Positions 1 through 8,987 of a DNA stretch of 64,000 nt are shown piece after piece. The DNA comes from Candidatus Zixiibacteriota bacterium. Its GTDB lineage: Bacteria; Zixibacteria; MSB-5A5; GN15; PGXB01. Position 1 is the first letter of the stretch. The number at the start of each line of letters is the position of its first letter. Below the pieces are notes generated by a model. It saw only the letters and a list, made by a program, of their open reading frames with translations, was not told where the DNA came from and made no database searches. The DNA is taken from contig JAFGTT010000027.1 in assembly GCA_016933955.1 (NCBI GenBank), positions 1 to 64,000 of the forward strand, read 5' to 3'. The position numbers and the translations under genes are program-made.

Positions 1-2604
1 CAAAACGACAAAGTCACAACTGTCAGATGCCGTCGGGGCAAAGAGCTCCTGGTCGAACAGAATGGTCGAATCCTTGGAGACGAAAATGCCCGAGTAACCA
101 TACTGGTAATCCGGATAAGTGCTGGAATCCGCCGAAGGACTAACCTGAGGACGGAAACCGTTATCAGACAACCAGGTGGCATCATACATGCCATAGTTCA
201 GGACGGTGTCGCCGCTCTTGATCAAACAGATGAAAGGACTCATGTCGTACAGGTAAACCCCGGCATGGTCATCCGAGCCGCTGTTGTTATCGGTTGTATC
301 GCAATCGTTGAAGTAGTTCAGGTTGTAACCGCCGTTGCCGTTCAAACCGCCGCCATCACCAACACCACCGGCGTTGCTGAAGGAGAGACGCACGCAGGCG
401 GTGCGGATTTCGGATTCCTCGGGGAACTGGACGGTATCGGCCACGATCAGGTTAACGCGGAGAGAATCGGTTCGGCCGCCAATCGAGTTGGAGTTGATCA
501 CGACATAACCTTCGAGAACAGCCGGCGCGGCCGTCACAACACCACCATCATTCATATACAAGTCGATGGTGGTAAAGTTGGGCGACAGGTGCGAAATCGT
601 AATCGGGCCATAGTTGCTGACATCAAGCCAGGCCGGATCGCCGGGTGTCAGGGCAATTGAAATGCTGTTAATCGTCAAAGGAGCGTTACCGACGTTTTCC
701 AGTTTAACCACAGTATCAAGCTGGACGGTGGGCTTGGTCCAGGTCGGTTCGTTAATTCTGCTGGGGGTAAAAGCCAGGACCGGGTTGGGAACCGGTTCCA
801 CGCAGGGAACCCTGAACCACTTAACCGGGTTGGTCGTCCAGATACCCGCATCCTGCTGAACCGAACCGGGGAATTTATCGTTGATGTAAAGAACATCGAG
901 ATAAAAATCACCGCTGTACGATCCGGATGGATCGACAACCGGAACACCGGTAAAGTCGCCGTCAACGACTTCCATACCGAAACGCGACATTGACGGGTAG
1001 TGATCGGATTCGCAGGGATTTTCGGTACCGGTAGCGGTATCGCATAACGGAGTATAGGTATTGGTCAGGTTGCGGGCAATATCCCAGTTATAACCGCCGT
1101 TATCGGAAACTGAAATATACAGTTCACCATTGGCGGTTCCGGAATAACCGGCACCTTGCCAGCGCAACAGGGCGCAGTCGTCATGGATACCATTGGCGAT
1201 GTCGAGGAACTGGACGAAGATGGTGTAGAACTTGCCGTCGCACTCAGAAATCTGAGGCTTAACAATACTTATTTCGTTCCAGGCGCCGCCAGTACAGGTG
1301 CTGTCATTGTAAGCCTCATCGGTAATATCCCAGTTGGCATCCTTGACGGTTCTGATTTCATCATTGAGTTCATCCCAGTGCAACAGACGAGAGCCATAGA
1401 AGGTGGTGTATTCACCGAGACCTTCATCGGCCGGGATAATTTCACGGGCCGACCAAACGATATGGAGATAATCATCGGAATCAATGAGGACACCCATATC
1501 ACCATGGCTAAGCCAGCCGCCCTTGGTTGAGTCATAAGCGCTCATATTGACCTTAGAACCCCAGCTGGCACCCATATCGGTCGAAATCATGTAATAAACA
1601 TCATTGGTCCGCTGGTTGACACCCAACCCCGGATCGAGCCAGTTACGTTCCAGAGATTCGGGATCGCCGGGGTACTGTCCTGGAGGGGCCTGCCAGACCA
1701 AAGCCACTTTGCCGCTGGCGCGAGAGGCGGTAACGGTCTGAGCAATAACCGGAACGGTATCAATGATAACCGGCGGATAATCCCAGGCGCCAACGGTATC
1801 GGAGCCGACCCGACGGAAATAATGAATCAGCGACGGCTCGGGATCCTTGTCTTCGGACTGCTGAGCAAATACGTGAGTCACGGTATCGTTGTTATAAACC
1901 TGATATTCATGAGACGGCCATAGGAATCTCCAGTCGCCGAGACTGATATCTGTGGTAGAAACGCCGTACTTCATGGTTGAATCAGGCACCGGTCGTTTAT
2001 AGGGGGAGAAGAAACATGAGCCGACATCGAAGTCATACCAAACGGTGGAATGATAGCCGGCACCTTCATTATGATGATTGGCAATAACGGCTTTACCTTC
2101 GGTGTCGATATCCAAGCTGATATAGCCGGAATAGTTGACACCCGGGCCAAGACGGGCATGAATGTCGCAACCGCCGCCGGTTCCTTCAAATATAAAGACT
2201 GCTTCATCGGCATCCCAGAGTTCGTATCCGGTTCCACGATCCAGAGTGGTGTTATCCTTTAAAGTCGATTTCATCCAGATCATGTGGACGTATTCGCTGC
2301 CGCGCCAGTCGATCTGGCGGTTCATGCGGGTATTACTCTGAAGATCATAGGTTGTAATACCAACCTGGAGACCAGGAGAAGTCGATTTGATTTCATCGAA
2401 ACCAAGATCCTGGGCACCGCCGGTATTGGGGGAATAACCGACATAGTTTTCCGCCCCGGCCAGCCTGGCCTTGGAATTCTTGGTCATCTTGATGCGCTGG
2501 TTCCAGATATTTTTATCGGCAGTCTTTGCGGCGAAAACTGTAATCGCCATAAAGGCAACTATTAGCAAAGAGAGGACAATAATTGCCGATAGTCTTTTGG
2601 TCAT
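1..2604 (-). CDS. Secreted BNR/Asp-box repeat protein, partial (C-terminus off left edge)
   Basis: Read on the minus strand from an ATG at 2604 with Shine-Dalgarno AAAGGAG just upstream; 868 codons are open to the window edge with no stop. Residues 1-27 form a signal peptide (Lys/Arg, then a long hydrophobic core, then FAAK). Residues about 250-560 resemble a sialidase-type beta-propeller: two Asp-box-like motifs are visible, STDMGASWG near residue 340 and SVSDNGGYNWD near residue 500. Residues about 605-725 look like an Ig/ASH-type domain (LENVGNAPLTINSI). The remainder is rich in Asp, Asn and Gly. Proteins of this layout in FCB bacteria usually end in a dockerin or YPNPFNP-type sorting domain; that part lies outside the window. 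No catalytic function can be assigned. All apparent plus-strand reading frames here are shadows. Confidence 0.8.
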   Translation of the reverse strand, partial: MTKRLSAIIVLSLLIVAFMAITVFAAKTADKNIWNQRIKMTKNSKARLAGAENYVGYSPNTGGAQDLGFDEIKSTSPGLQVGITTYDLQSNTRMNRQIDWRGSEYVHMIWMKSTLKDNTTLDRGTGYELWDADEAVFIFEGTGGGCDIHARLGPGVNYSGYISLDIDTEGKAVIANHHNEGAGYHSTVWYDFDVGSCFFSPYKRPVPDSTMKYGVSTTDISLGDWRFLWPSHEYQVYNNDTVTHVFAQQSEDKDPEPSLIHYFRRVGSDTVGAWDYPPVIIDTVPVIAQTVTASRASGKVALVWQAPPGQYPGDPESLERNWLDPGLGVNQRTNDVYYMISTDMGASWGSKVNMSAYDSTKGGWLSHGDMGVLIDSDDYLHIVWSAREIIPADEGLGEYTTFYGSRLLHWDELNDEIRTVKDANWDITDEAYNDSTCTGGAWNEISIVKPQISECDGKFYTIFVQFLDIANGIHDDCALLRWQGAGYSGTANGELYISVSDNGGYNWDIARNLTNTYTPLCDTATGTENPCESDHYPSMSRFGMEVVDGDFTGVPVVDPSGSYSGDFYLDVLYINDKFPGSVQQDAGIWTTNPVKWFRVPCVEPVPNPVLAFTPSRINEPTWTKPTVQLDTVVKLENVGNAPLTINSISIALTPGDPAWLDVSNYGPITISHLSPNFTTIDLYMNDGGVVTAAPAVLEGYVVINSNSIGGRTDSLRVNLIVADTVQFPEESEIRTACVRLSFSNAGGVGDGGGLNGNGGYNLNYFNDCDTTDNNSGSDDHAGVYLYDMSPFICLIKSGDTVLNYGMYDATWLSDNGFRPQVSPSADSSTYPDYQYGYSGIFVSKDSTILFDQELFAPTASDSCDFVVL

Positions 2605-3339
2605 TTTATCTCCTTTCAAAGACCTTTGGTCAAAGTTCCCAACTTATTCTCCTGAAGAAATTCCGATATCTCCGGAGAATCGGAAAATGGCAGAGGAACT
2701 GCCTGAAAACTATCCTATGTTCTCCGAACAACCACCTCCCTTCAAATGGCATAAGTTTAGATGTGGGGTTTGAATGCTATTTATAAACATCTCTTTACTG
2801 GTGATCAATCACCCAAAAACATCATTTTTATATTTTAAGCTTCGTGCTCTTGAGGTCTAATACAACCGCAAATTACACTTGCTTCCCACCCACCCTTTGC
2901 TACTGCCTTTCAGCGCATGAGGTAAATTGCAGAACGATTTAATATATATCAGTCAAAAGTAATTGTCAATAGCAAAAATCACCTAACTGACTTAAACCAT
3001 AAGGCTTTACAGCCTTCCTGAGTTTATCTAACAGCAAAAGTCTCCAATCGCAATAAAACACCATATCGCGATTTGAAATGTGAGATTATATATATTACGA
3101 AACAACAATCAACTAAAACAATTACAAATATCGAATATTTTTAAATAATTTGAATTATTATGGGGGGGCCATTTATGTCAACTTGCCTATGTGTGGATCG
3201 ACCGGCAACCATACAAATTCTGCTTGACATTCATTCGTATAAACTGTTGTTTGGCGGACAAATACGTGGATAAGAAGGTTGCCCGGTACCTCCGGACAGG
3301 ATTCAGATCAGTTGACGGATTCAGAAAGGATTATTTATT
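2605..3339. other. Intergenic region, 735 bases: divergent leader and promoter
   Basis: No protein gene with coding character was found. The left part (2605-2934) is the leader of the minus-strand secreted protein. It contains an imperfect palindrome at 2661-2685 (TTCCGAT and ATCGGAA arms around TCTCCGGAGA), a perfect 6-base-pair hairpin at 2800-2813 (GGTGAT-CA-ATCACC), and an orphan Shine-Dalgarno-like GGGAGGTGG (rc of 2732-2740) followed by a 33-codon frame starting with TTG at 2731. The right part is AT-rich, and no convincing plus-strand promoter for the acyl-CoA synthetase was recognised: the TTGACA near 3225 has no -10 box at a normal distance. Confidence 0.6.
2941..2969 (-). promoter_or_regulatory. 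Sigma-70-type promoter of the secreted BNR-like protein
   Basis: On the minus strand, TTGACA (2969-2964), a 17-base spacer and TATATT (2946-2941). The -35 is perfect and the -10 is a 5/6 match. The predicted start near 2934 gives a leader of about 330 bases. Confidence 0.75.
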
Positions 3340-5454
3340 ATGCAGGGTTTAGAATATATTTTTCGGCCGAAATCAGTGGCCGTTATCGGAGCCTCGGTCA
3401 AAAAAGGGACTATCGGACGAGAAATTCTACACAACCTGATTATCAACGAATTTAATGGCAAGGTTTTTCCGGTCAATCCCAATTACGATGTCATCCATTC
3501 CATTAAGTGTTATTCGACGATTCTTGATGTCCCTGATGCTGTCGATTTGGCCATCATGGTCATCCCGCGAGATAATATTCCGGAAGTGGCAGAGAAATGC
3601 GGTCAGAAGGGGGTTCGAGGAATGGTGGTAATTTCCGCCGGATTTAAGGAAGTCGGCGGAAAAGGAGTGGAACTGGAAAGACAGTTGATAGATATTTGCC
3701 GCAGGTATCGAATCCGCATGATTGGCCCCAACTGCTATGGGGTTATCAATACTGACCCGTCATTCAGCCTTAACTGCACCTTTGGAAAAACCAGTGCCCT
3801 GCCGGGCCGGGTAGGTTTTGTATCGCAGTCGGGCGGCCTGGGGGAAGCTATTTTAAATCATGCCCATGCTCTGGGTCTTGGTTTTTCGATGTTTGCCTCG
3901 ATCGGCAACAAGGCCGACATTTCGGCCAATGAGATATTGGAATTCTGGAAGGATGATCCCCGGACAGATGTCATTCTCCTCTACCTTGAAAACTTTGGTA
4001 ATCCCCGTCATTTCACGAAAATAGCCCGGGAGATTTCCCGTACCAAACCAATTGTGGCCGTGAAATCGGGCCGGACCAGTCAGGGGGCCCGAGCCGCCTC
4101 GTCGCATACCGGCGCTCTTGCGGAACTTGATGTGGCAGTGGATGCTTTATTTGATCAATGCGGAGTTTTGAGAGTCTCTTCGGTGGAGGAGCTTTTTGAT
4201 GTGGCGGCCGCCCTGGCCAATCAGCCGATACCCAAAGGAAACCGGGTGGCAATTGTTTCCAACGCCGGAGGTCCGGCTCTGCTGGCAACCGATGCTTTAG
4301 TGGGCCTGGGTATGCAGGTCGCTCCATATACGGGGGTGACCGCCAAAAAGCTAAAGGGCACCCTGTCGGGACAGGGGACGGTCAACAATCCTCTGGACTT
4401 GGTCGCCGGGGCGGGAGGAAAGCAATTTCGGGCGGCTCTTGAAGTGGTCAGGGAAGATAAAAATTTCGATACAATTATGCCGATTTTCGTTCCGCCCGTG
4501 ACGATCAATCAGATGGAAGTCGCCTCATCAATTCTCGAAGGGGTAAAAGGAACCGATAAAGCCATTCTGGCATGTTTTATGGGGGCCGGGATGGGTTCCG
4601 AGGGGGTTAATTTCCTCAAGCAGAACGGAATCCCTGTTTATCAATTTCCCGAGGCGATTGCCAAAACGCTGTCACTAATTGATGGGCATCGCCGCTGGCT
4701 GGAGCGGCCCCATGGAAAATATAAAAGCTTTAAAGTCAATCGGGCGGCGGTTCAAAATATCATCAATGAATCATTCGAGAATAATCAAACGGCCATAGTC
4801 GGTGAGAAAGCCCTTGAAATACTGAGCCAATATGGTATTCCGACCACAAGGAATGCCATCGCCACCACGGAAAAAGAAGCTTTGGCGGCGGCCGAGGCAA
4901 TAGGCTACCCGGTGGTTTTAAAGGTCAATACCCCCCAGATTCTACATAAAACCGATTTTGGCGCTGTGAAAATCGATTTGCGGACGGCACGCGAGGTTAA
5001 AAAAGCCTATTCGGTTTTGAAAAAAAATGTCGGCTCAATGAAAAAGGGCAAAAGCCGGGAGAAGTTTTCGGTCTTTGTCCAGGAAATGATATCGGGGGGA
5101 ATCGAGACGGTCATCGGCATGACTACCGACCCGGCCTTCGGTCCCTTGATCATGTTCGGGCTGGGGGGAATTTATGTGGAAATCCTCAAGGATGTTTCTT
5201 TCAGAATCAATCCCCTGACCGACAATAATGCTGATGAAATGATAAAAAACCTGAAATCGTATCGTCTGCTGACGGGCTTTCGGGGAAGCGAGGCGGTTGA
5301 TATGACAACGCTGAAGGATTCTCTTCTTCGGCTGTCGCAACTGGTTTCCGACTTCGATGTTTTTTCCGAGATAGATATCAATCCTTTTATTGCCTGTGCC
5401 CGGAAAAATCATTCCAAGGCAGTGGACGCCCGTTTTATATTGAATCCCCAGTGA
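3340..5454 (+). CDS. ADP-forming acetate/acyl-CoA ligase (fused alpha-beta)
   Basis: 704 residues, the usual length of single-chain NDP-forming acyl-CoA synthetases, which convert acyl-CoA + ADP + phosphate to acid + CoA + ATP and so conserve energy in fermentation. Order: CoA-binding Rossmann domain (residues 1-130, VAVIGAS near the start), succinyl-CoA-ligase-like domains (about 140-460), and a C-terminal ATP-grasp domain (about 475-704, IGYPVVLKVNTP). The phosphohistidine is visible as His256 in SSHTGALAE. Start ATG is preceded by AAAGGA at a somewhat long spacing. The gene stands alone, with its own promoter not identified. Acyl specificity (acetate, propionate, branched or aryl acids) cannot be read from sequence. 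Confidence 0.93.
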   Translation: MQGLEYIFRPKSVAVIGASVKKGTIGREILHNLIINEFNGKVFPVNPNYDVIHSIKCYSTILDVPDAVDLAIMVIPRDNIPEVAEKCGQKGVRGMVVISAGFKEVGGKGVELERQLIDICRRYRIRMIGPNCYGVINTDPSFSLNCTFGKTSALPGRVGFVSQSGGLGEAILNHAHALGLGFSMFASIGNKADISANEILEFWKDDPRTDVILLYLENFGNPRHFTKIAREISRTKPIVAVKSGRTSQGARAASSHTGALAELDVAVDALFDQCGVLRVSSVEELFDVAAALANQPIPKGNRVAIVSNAGGPALLATDALVGLGMQVAPYTGVTAKKLKGTLSGQGTVNNPLDLVAGAGGKQFRAALEVVREDKNFDTIMPIFVPPVTINQMEVASSILEGVKGTDKAILACFMGAGMGSEGVNFLKQNGIPVYQFPEAIAKTLSLIDGHRRWLERPHGKYKSFKVNRAAVQNIINESFENNQTAIVGEKALEILSQYGIPTTRNAIATTEKEALAAAEAIGYPVVLKVNTPQILHKTDFGAVKIDLRTAREVKKAYSVLKKNVGSMKKGKSREKFSVFVQEMISGGIETVIGMTTDPAFGPLIMFGLGGIYVEILKDVSFRINPLTDNNADEMIKNLKSYRLLTGFRGSEAVDMTTLKDSLLRLSQLVSDFDVFSEIDINPFIACARKNHSKAVDARFILNPQ

Positions 5455-5481
5455 TATCGGACAAATGATTGAATTTTAGGC

Positions 5482-5510
5482 TTGAGATGATCGGATCGGG
5501 TATTTATATT
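5482..5510 (+). promoter_or_regulatory. Promoter of the DUF3566-like membrane protein
   Basis: TTGAGA (5482-5487), 17-base spacer, TATATT (5505-5510). Predicted start near 5517 and leader of about 38 bases. Confidence 0.6.
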
Positions 5511-5554
5511 GCAACGAATCAATTTACGGAATTAATAAAATCTGCGAGGCCGTT

Positions 5555-6064
5555 ATGCGATATGAATTAAAAAAAGTCGGTTACTGGTCGGTTATCAAGG
5601 TAATGTTTATTCTCAATCTTATCGTGGGGTTTATCGGCGGCCTGTTTTTTGCCATTTTTATGGGCTTTATATTGGCAGTTTCAGAGCAGTTTGGCGGTGC
5701 AGTCTCACCCTACTTTTCTCAGGATTTTCAAACCCTCAGTTTCGGGGCGATGATACTTATCTATCCGATTCTATTCTCCCTTATGGGGGCCTTTGGCTAT
5801 ACTCTGATGGCCCTGATAGTCACATTCCTGTACAATATGCTGGCCCGATTCCTTGGCGGATTGGAGTTCGATCTGACTCATATTGCCCCTAAAGAGCCGA
5901 TATATCAACAACCACCAACATATCCACCTCAGCAACCGACCTATCAACAACCTCCTGAGCAATCGCTGTATTCGCCACCTCCACCACCGCCTCCGGTACA
6001 ACCCCTGCCCTCGGAAATGACACCCCGGCCCGAGGATGAGAAACCGAAAGATGATAATCCATAA
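5555..6064 (+). CDS. DUF3566-like membrane protein with proline-rich tail
   Basis: 169 residues. The N-terminus (residues 1-20, VGYWSVIKV) and two long hydrophobic segments (about 14-42 and 64-98) followed by ARFLGGLEFDL resemble the DUF3566 transmembrane family, whose function is unknown. After residue 110 the chain becomes a low-complexity cytoplasmic or periplasmic tail: repeats of YQQPPTYPPQQ, then a run of seven prolines, then an acidic-basic end. The tail could bind partners through polyproline contacts; that is inference. It lies 40 bases before gltX on the same strand and may be co-transcribed, although gltX also has a possible -10 box of its own. Family assignment is from pattern memory and is moderate. 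Confidence 0.6.
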   Translation: MRYELKKVGYWSVIKVMFILNLIVGFIGGLFFAIFMGFILAVSEQFGGAVSPYFSQDFQTLSFGAMILIYPILFSLMGAFGYTLMALIVTFLYNMLARFLGGLEFDLTHIAPKEPIYQQPPTYPPQQPTYQQPPEQSLYSPPPPPPPVQPLPSEMTPRPEDEKPKDDNP

Positions 6065-6104
6065 CTTTAACAATATACTGTAATTGCTTGTCATATAATA
6101 TCAT

Positions 6105-7553
6105 ATGTCAGATAAGCAGATACGAGTGAGAATTGCCCCGTCGCCCACGGGCTATCTTCATGTGGGTACTGCGCGGACAGCCATTTTCAACTGGCTGTTT
6201 GCCCGGAATATGGGCGGTCGTTTTCTGGTACGAATCGAAGATACCGACGCTGAGAGATCTCGGCCGGAATTGATTCAGCCGATCTTTGATGCTTTGAAAT
6301 GGCTCGGAATGGATTGGGACGAGGAGCCGATTTATCAATCGCAGCGAATGGAGCGATATACGCCTTATATCAGGAGATTGCTTGATTCGGATAAGGCTTA
6401 TCGGTGTTTTTGTTCGCCCGAGGAACTCCGGAAAGCCCGTGAAAAGGCCATGGCCGAGAAAAGTTCACCACAGTACAATCAAAAATGCCGCCATCTTTCC
6501 CAGGAGGAAATCGACAGGAATCTGGAAGACGGTGTCCCATATGCGATCAGGATCGCCATTCCGGAAGGTGAAACGAAGTATGATGATTTTATTTCCGGGA
6601 CAATTGTCAAACAGAATAGCGAAATCGAAGATTTCGTGATCGCCCGCAGTGATGGCTCGCCGGTTTATAATCTGGCGGTGGTGGTGGATGATCACGAAAT
6701 GGGGATTACCCATGTCATTCGCGGCAACGATCATATAAGTAATACATTTAAACAGTTACATATCTATCGGGGCCTGGGGTTGGAAATACCGGTGTTCGCG
6801 CATGTGCCACTAATTCTTCGACCGGATAAACGAAAAGTTTCCAAGCGACTGGGTGATAAGGACGTGGCCGAATACGCCCATGAGGGTATTCTACCCGAAG
6901 CCCTGTTTAATTTTCTCTGTTTGCTGGGCTGGTCGCCCAAGGATGACCGGGAATACCTGCCCCGAGAAGAACTGATCAGAATATTCAAACTGGAATACGT
7001 TAATAAGGCGAATCCCATTTTCGACGAGGAAAAGCTACTCTCGCTGAATGCCGAATATATCCGGAATACGCCAAGCCACCGTCTGGCCGATCTGGTAGCG
7101 CCGCTTCTGGTGGCGTCGAGTCAGACCACCAAATACTGGCTGGAAACACGCTGGCAATATTTGCTGGCGATTGTCGGGATGCTCAAAGAGCGTTGTCGCC
7201 GTCTGACCGATTTCGTGGATATGAGTGGTTATTTCTTCGATGGCCAATTCGAATATGATGCCTCCTCGGCGGAGAAGCAATTCACTATGGAGGGAAGGAA
7301 ATACCTGGTCAGCCTGGAATCAAAATTCGGTACGATCCGGGATTTCAATAAAGAAAATTTGGAAACCGCTCTAAACGCGGTCGCCGAGGAGATGAATGTC
7401 AAACGGGGGAAATTAATTCATCCCGTTCGTCTGGCAGTATCCGGCGCTCCCCATGGACCCGGTTTGTTCGATATACTGGAAGCTATCGGTAAGGACGAAA
7501 CCATAAAAAGAATTAACAGGGCTATTACCTACATTGATAACGGGGGGAAATAG
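6105..7553 (+). CDS. gltX: Glutamyl-tRNA synthetase
   Basis: 482 residues, normal for bacterial GluRS (class Ib), which charges tRNA-Glu with glutamate. The Rossmann signature HIGH appears as LHVG in SPTGYLHVGTARTA (about residues 13-26), and the KMSKS loop as KVSKR (about residues 243-247). RGNDHISNTF is also typical. The ATG at 6105 has no Shine-Dalgarno sequence; a perfect TATAAT (6094-6099) ends 5 bases before it, so a leaderless transcript is possible, though no -35 box is present at the right distance. GlnRS is also encoded in this window (glnS), so this enzyme need not be a non-discriminating GluRS. Confidence 0.97.
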   Translation: MSDKQIRVRIAPSPTGYLHVGTARTAIFNWLFARNMGGRFLVRIEDTDAERSRPELIQPIFDALKWLGMDWDEEPIYQSQRMERYTPYIRRLLDSDKAYRCFCSPEELRKAREKAMAEKSSPQYNQKCRHLSQEEIDRNLEDGVPYAIRIAIPEGETKYDDFISGTIVKQNSEIEDFVIARSDGSPVYNLAVVVDDHEMGITHVIRGNDHISNTFKQLHIYRGLGLEIPVFAHVPLILRPDKRKVSKRLGDKDVAEYAHEGILPEALFNFLCLLGWSPKDDREYLPREELIRIFKLEYVNKANPIFDEEKLLSLNAEYIRNTPSHRLADLVAPLLVASSQTTKYWLETRWQYLLAIVGMLKERCRRLTDFVDMSGYFFDGQFEYDASSAEKQFTMEGRKYLVSLESKFGTIRDFNKENLETALNAVAEEMNVKRGKLIHPVRLAVSGAPHGPGLFDILEAIGKDETIKRINRAITYIDNGGK

Positions 7554-7557
7554 GACC

Positions 7558-7725
7558 ATGGATAAAATTCAAAAGCTGGAATTGGAAATCGAGCGTCTTG
7601 AAGAGAAGATGGAAAAGAATCATTTCGGGGGGTTGTTCAATAAGGATGAGCGCAAGCGAGATGAGAACAAACTGAGGAAACTTAAAAGGGAACTCGAGCA
7701 ATTACAAAAAACTAAAAAGAATTAA
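7558..7725 (+). CDS. Small charged coiled-coil protein
   Basis: 55 residues beginning MDKIQKLELEIERLEEKMEK, four bases after the gltX stop, with the gltX end (GGGGGGAAATAGGA) serving as ribosome binding site. The frame is open further upstream to 7534, but the ATG at 7558 is better placed. Heptad-like Leu/Ile spacing with dense Glu/Lys over both halves (residues 3-20 and 33-50), broken by GGLFNKDERK, suggests an antiparallel helical hairpin or a dimeric coiled coil. No known family was recognised and no function is proposed. Likely co-transcribed with gltX. Confidence 0.65.
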   Translation: MDKIQKLELEIERLEEKMEKNHFGGLFNKDERKRDENKLRKLKRELEQLQKTKKN

Positions 7726-7787
7726 TTTTAGGAAACCTGTATCGACTGCCAGATACCGGCTGTTTTCCGAATATAAGGAGCCAAGCG

Positions 7788-8291
7788 ATGAATGATAATG
7801 TATTGAAAGATAAGGCAACCCTGTTAAAGAGCGCCATAAAAAGCGAAATCGACGGATATAACTTCTATGATTTACTGGCCAAACAGATTACCAATGTCGA
7901 GGCAAGAAAACGACTCGAGAATTTACGAAATGACGAGAGCCGGCATCGGTCGGTTCTAACCGGCTGGTATAAGAAAATAATCGGTGGAGAAGTGGGGGAA
8001 CTTCCGGAAAAGGGAATCAGCCCGCTTGAGGCCGCTTTCGATAAAGGCAACTTGAAGAAATTCAATAATGAAATCGAATATATCAACCTGGCCATGAAAG
8101 CGGAACTTGAGGCGACGAGGTTTTATAAGGAAGCCGCGCAGAAGATGGATGATGCCGAATTCAAGAAAATTCTTAAGGAATTTTCCGAAGAAGAAAACGG
8201 TCATTATGAAATTCTGATGGCCGAACGGGAAGCCATTTCCGGAAATTATTTCTGGTTTTCGGCCGATGGCACATCGCCTATGGAAGATTAA
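7788..8291 (+). CDS. Rubrerythrin-type ferritin-like di-iron protein (no rubredoxin tail)
   Basis: 167 residues forming one four-helix ferritin-like domain. Both halves carry the ligand pattern of a di-iron site: Glu20 with Glu50-x-x-His53, and Glu106 with Glu136-x-x-His139, each preceded by the helix pattern ExxxxxFY. Rubrerythrins reduce hydrogen peroxide in anaerobes using electrons passed through a rubredoxin-type iron centre. Here the chain ends without that centre; a 36-residue rubredoxin module is encoded 17 bases downstream. A GGAG Shine-Dalgarno lies 9 bases before the ATG. With the peroxiredoxin that follows, this forms an oxidative-stress group. Confidence 0.85.
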   Translation: MNDNVLKDKATLLKSAIKSEIDGYNFYDLLAKQITNVEARKRLENLRNDESRHRSVLTGWYKKIIGGEVGELPEKGISPLEAAFDKGNLKKFNNEIEYINLAMKAELEATRFYKEAAQKMDDAEFKKILKEFSEEENGHYEILMAEREAISGNYFWFSADGTSPMED

Positions 8292-8308
8292 GCCGGGTGG
8301 GATGAATC

Positions 8309-8419
8309 ATGAAATTCAGATGCGAAGTGTGCGGATATATCCATGATCAGGATCGTCCGCCTGAAGTCTGCCCGATATGCGGAGCCTCGTCGGAGCGATT
8401 TATCCCGGCGGAAGATTAA
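8309..8419 (+). CDS. Stand-alone rubredoxin-like domain, 36 residues
   Basis: A very small gene starting MKFRCEVCGYIH and ending PAEDstop. It has two CxxCG knuckles, CEVCG (residues 5-9) and CPICG (about residues 22-26), which bind one iron through four cysteines as in the C-terminal domain of rubrerythrin. True rubredoxins are about 52 residues; the short spacing and missing aromatic core make this the rubrerythrin-tail type. A purine-rich GGGTGGGA precedes the start. The gap to the ferritin-like gene is 17 bases, so the pair looks like a rubrerythrin split into two chains that are translated together. Confidence 0.85.
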   Translation: MKFRCEVCGYIHDQDRPPEVCPICGASSERFIPAED

Positions 8420-8444
8420 CCGTAATTAGACCGGATTTACAATA

Positions 8445-8927
8445 TTGTTTTCATTATTCAAAAAAACAATAAAAGTCGGGAGTAAGGCTCCCGATTTTAT
8501 TCTGCCGTCACATCTCGGCGGCAAGATCAGGCTGTCTGATTTCCGGGGAAAAAAGAATGTCATCCTGGCCTTTTACCCGATGGACTGGACCCCGGTTTGC
8601 ACCAACCAGATACCCGGCTATGAACAAAATCTCGCCCATTTCGAAAAATTGGACACCCAGGTTCTGGTTATCTCGGTCGATTCGGTACCTTGCCACCAGG
8701 CCTGGCAGAAGACCCTGGGGGGAATATCGTACCCCATGCTGGCCGATAATTCACCGCACGGTGAAGTGGCCCGCAAGTACGGGGTCCTGACCGCATCGGG
8801 TTACAGTGACCGCGTCATATTCATTGTCGATAAACAGGGGATAATTCGATTTATCGATCGCCCCGGTTTGCAGGTCCTGCCCGATAATAAACAGGTACTG
8901 GAAGAATTATCCCGTATTAATCAATAA
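8445..8927 (+). CDS. Peroxiredoxin (AhpC/TSA family)
   Basis: 160 residues with a TTG start at 8445; the frame closes upstream at 8427-8429 and holds no ATG. It reduces peroxides by a peroxidatic cysteine, Cys52, in the motif FYPMDWTPVC. A second cysteine, Cys83 in SVDSVPCHQAW, may be the resolving residue; the family usually has Ser or His there. The later part (YPMLADNSPHGEVARKYGV) is typical of the thioredoxin fold. It follows the rubrerythrin and rubredoxin genes within 25 bases, supporting a shared role against peroxide. The electron donor is not shown; a thioredoxin is encoded at 46474. Confidence 0.9.
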   Translation: MFSLFKKTIKVGSKAPDFILPSHLGGKIRLSDFRGKKNVILAFYPMDWTPVCTNQIPGYEQNLAHFEKLDTQVLVISVDSVPCHQAWQKTLGGISYPMLADNSPHGEVARKYGVLTASGYSDRVIFIVDKQGIIRFIDRPGLQVLPDNKQVLEELSRINQ

Positions 8928-8958
8928 AAAACAAGAGATGGATGATATCAGCCATCTC
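8924..8958 (-). terminator. Rho-independent terminator of glnS
   Basis: A hairpin with arms GAGATGG (8935-8941) and CCATCTC (8952-8958) around the palindrome TGATATCA; on the minus strand it is followed by TTGTTTTTTATTG. The T-run is on the glnS side, so it serves glnS rather than the peroxiredoxin. Confidence 0.75.
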
Positions 8959-8987
8959 CCGTGAATCCGGCCTGGCCGGAATTAATC

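Noticed and set aside
265-2786. Several plus-strand reading frames of 67-131 codons
   Set aside because: They lie opposite the long minus-strand secreted protein, which has a signal peptide, a ribosome site and coherent domains; the plus frames are shadows.
3225-3260. TTGACA before the acyl-CoA synthetase as a promoter
   Set aside because: No -10 box at 15-19 bases; the TATAAA eight bases later is too close.
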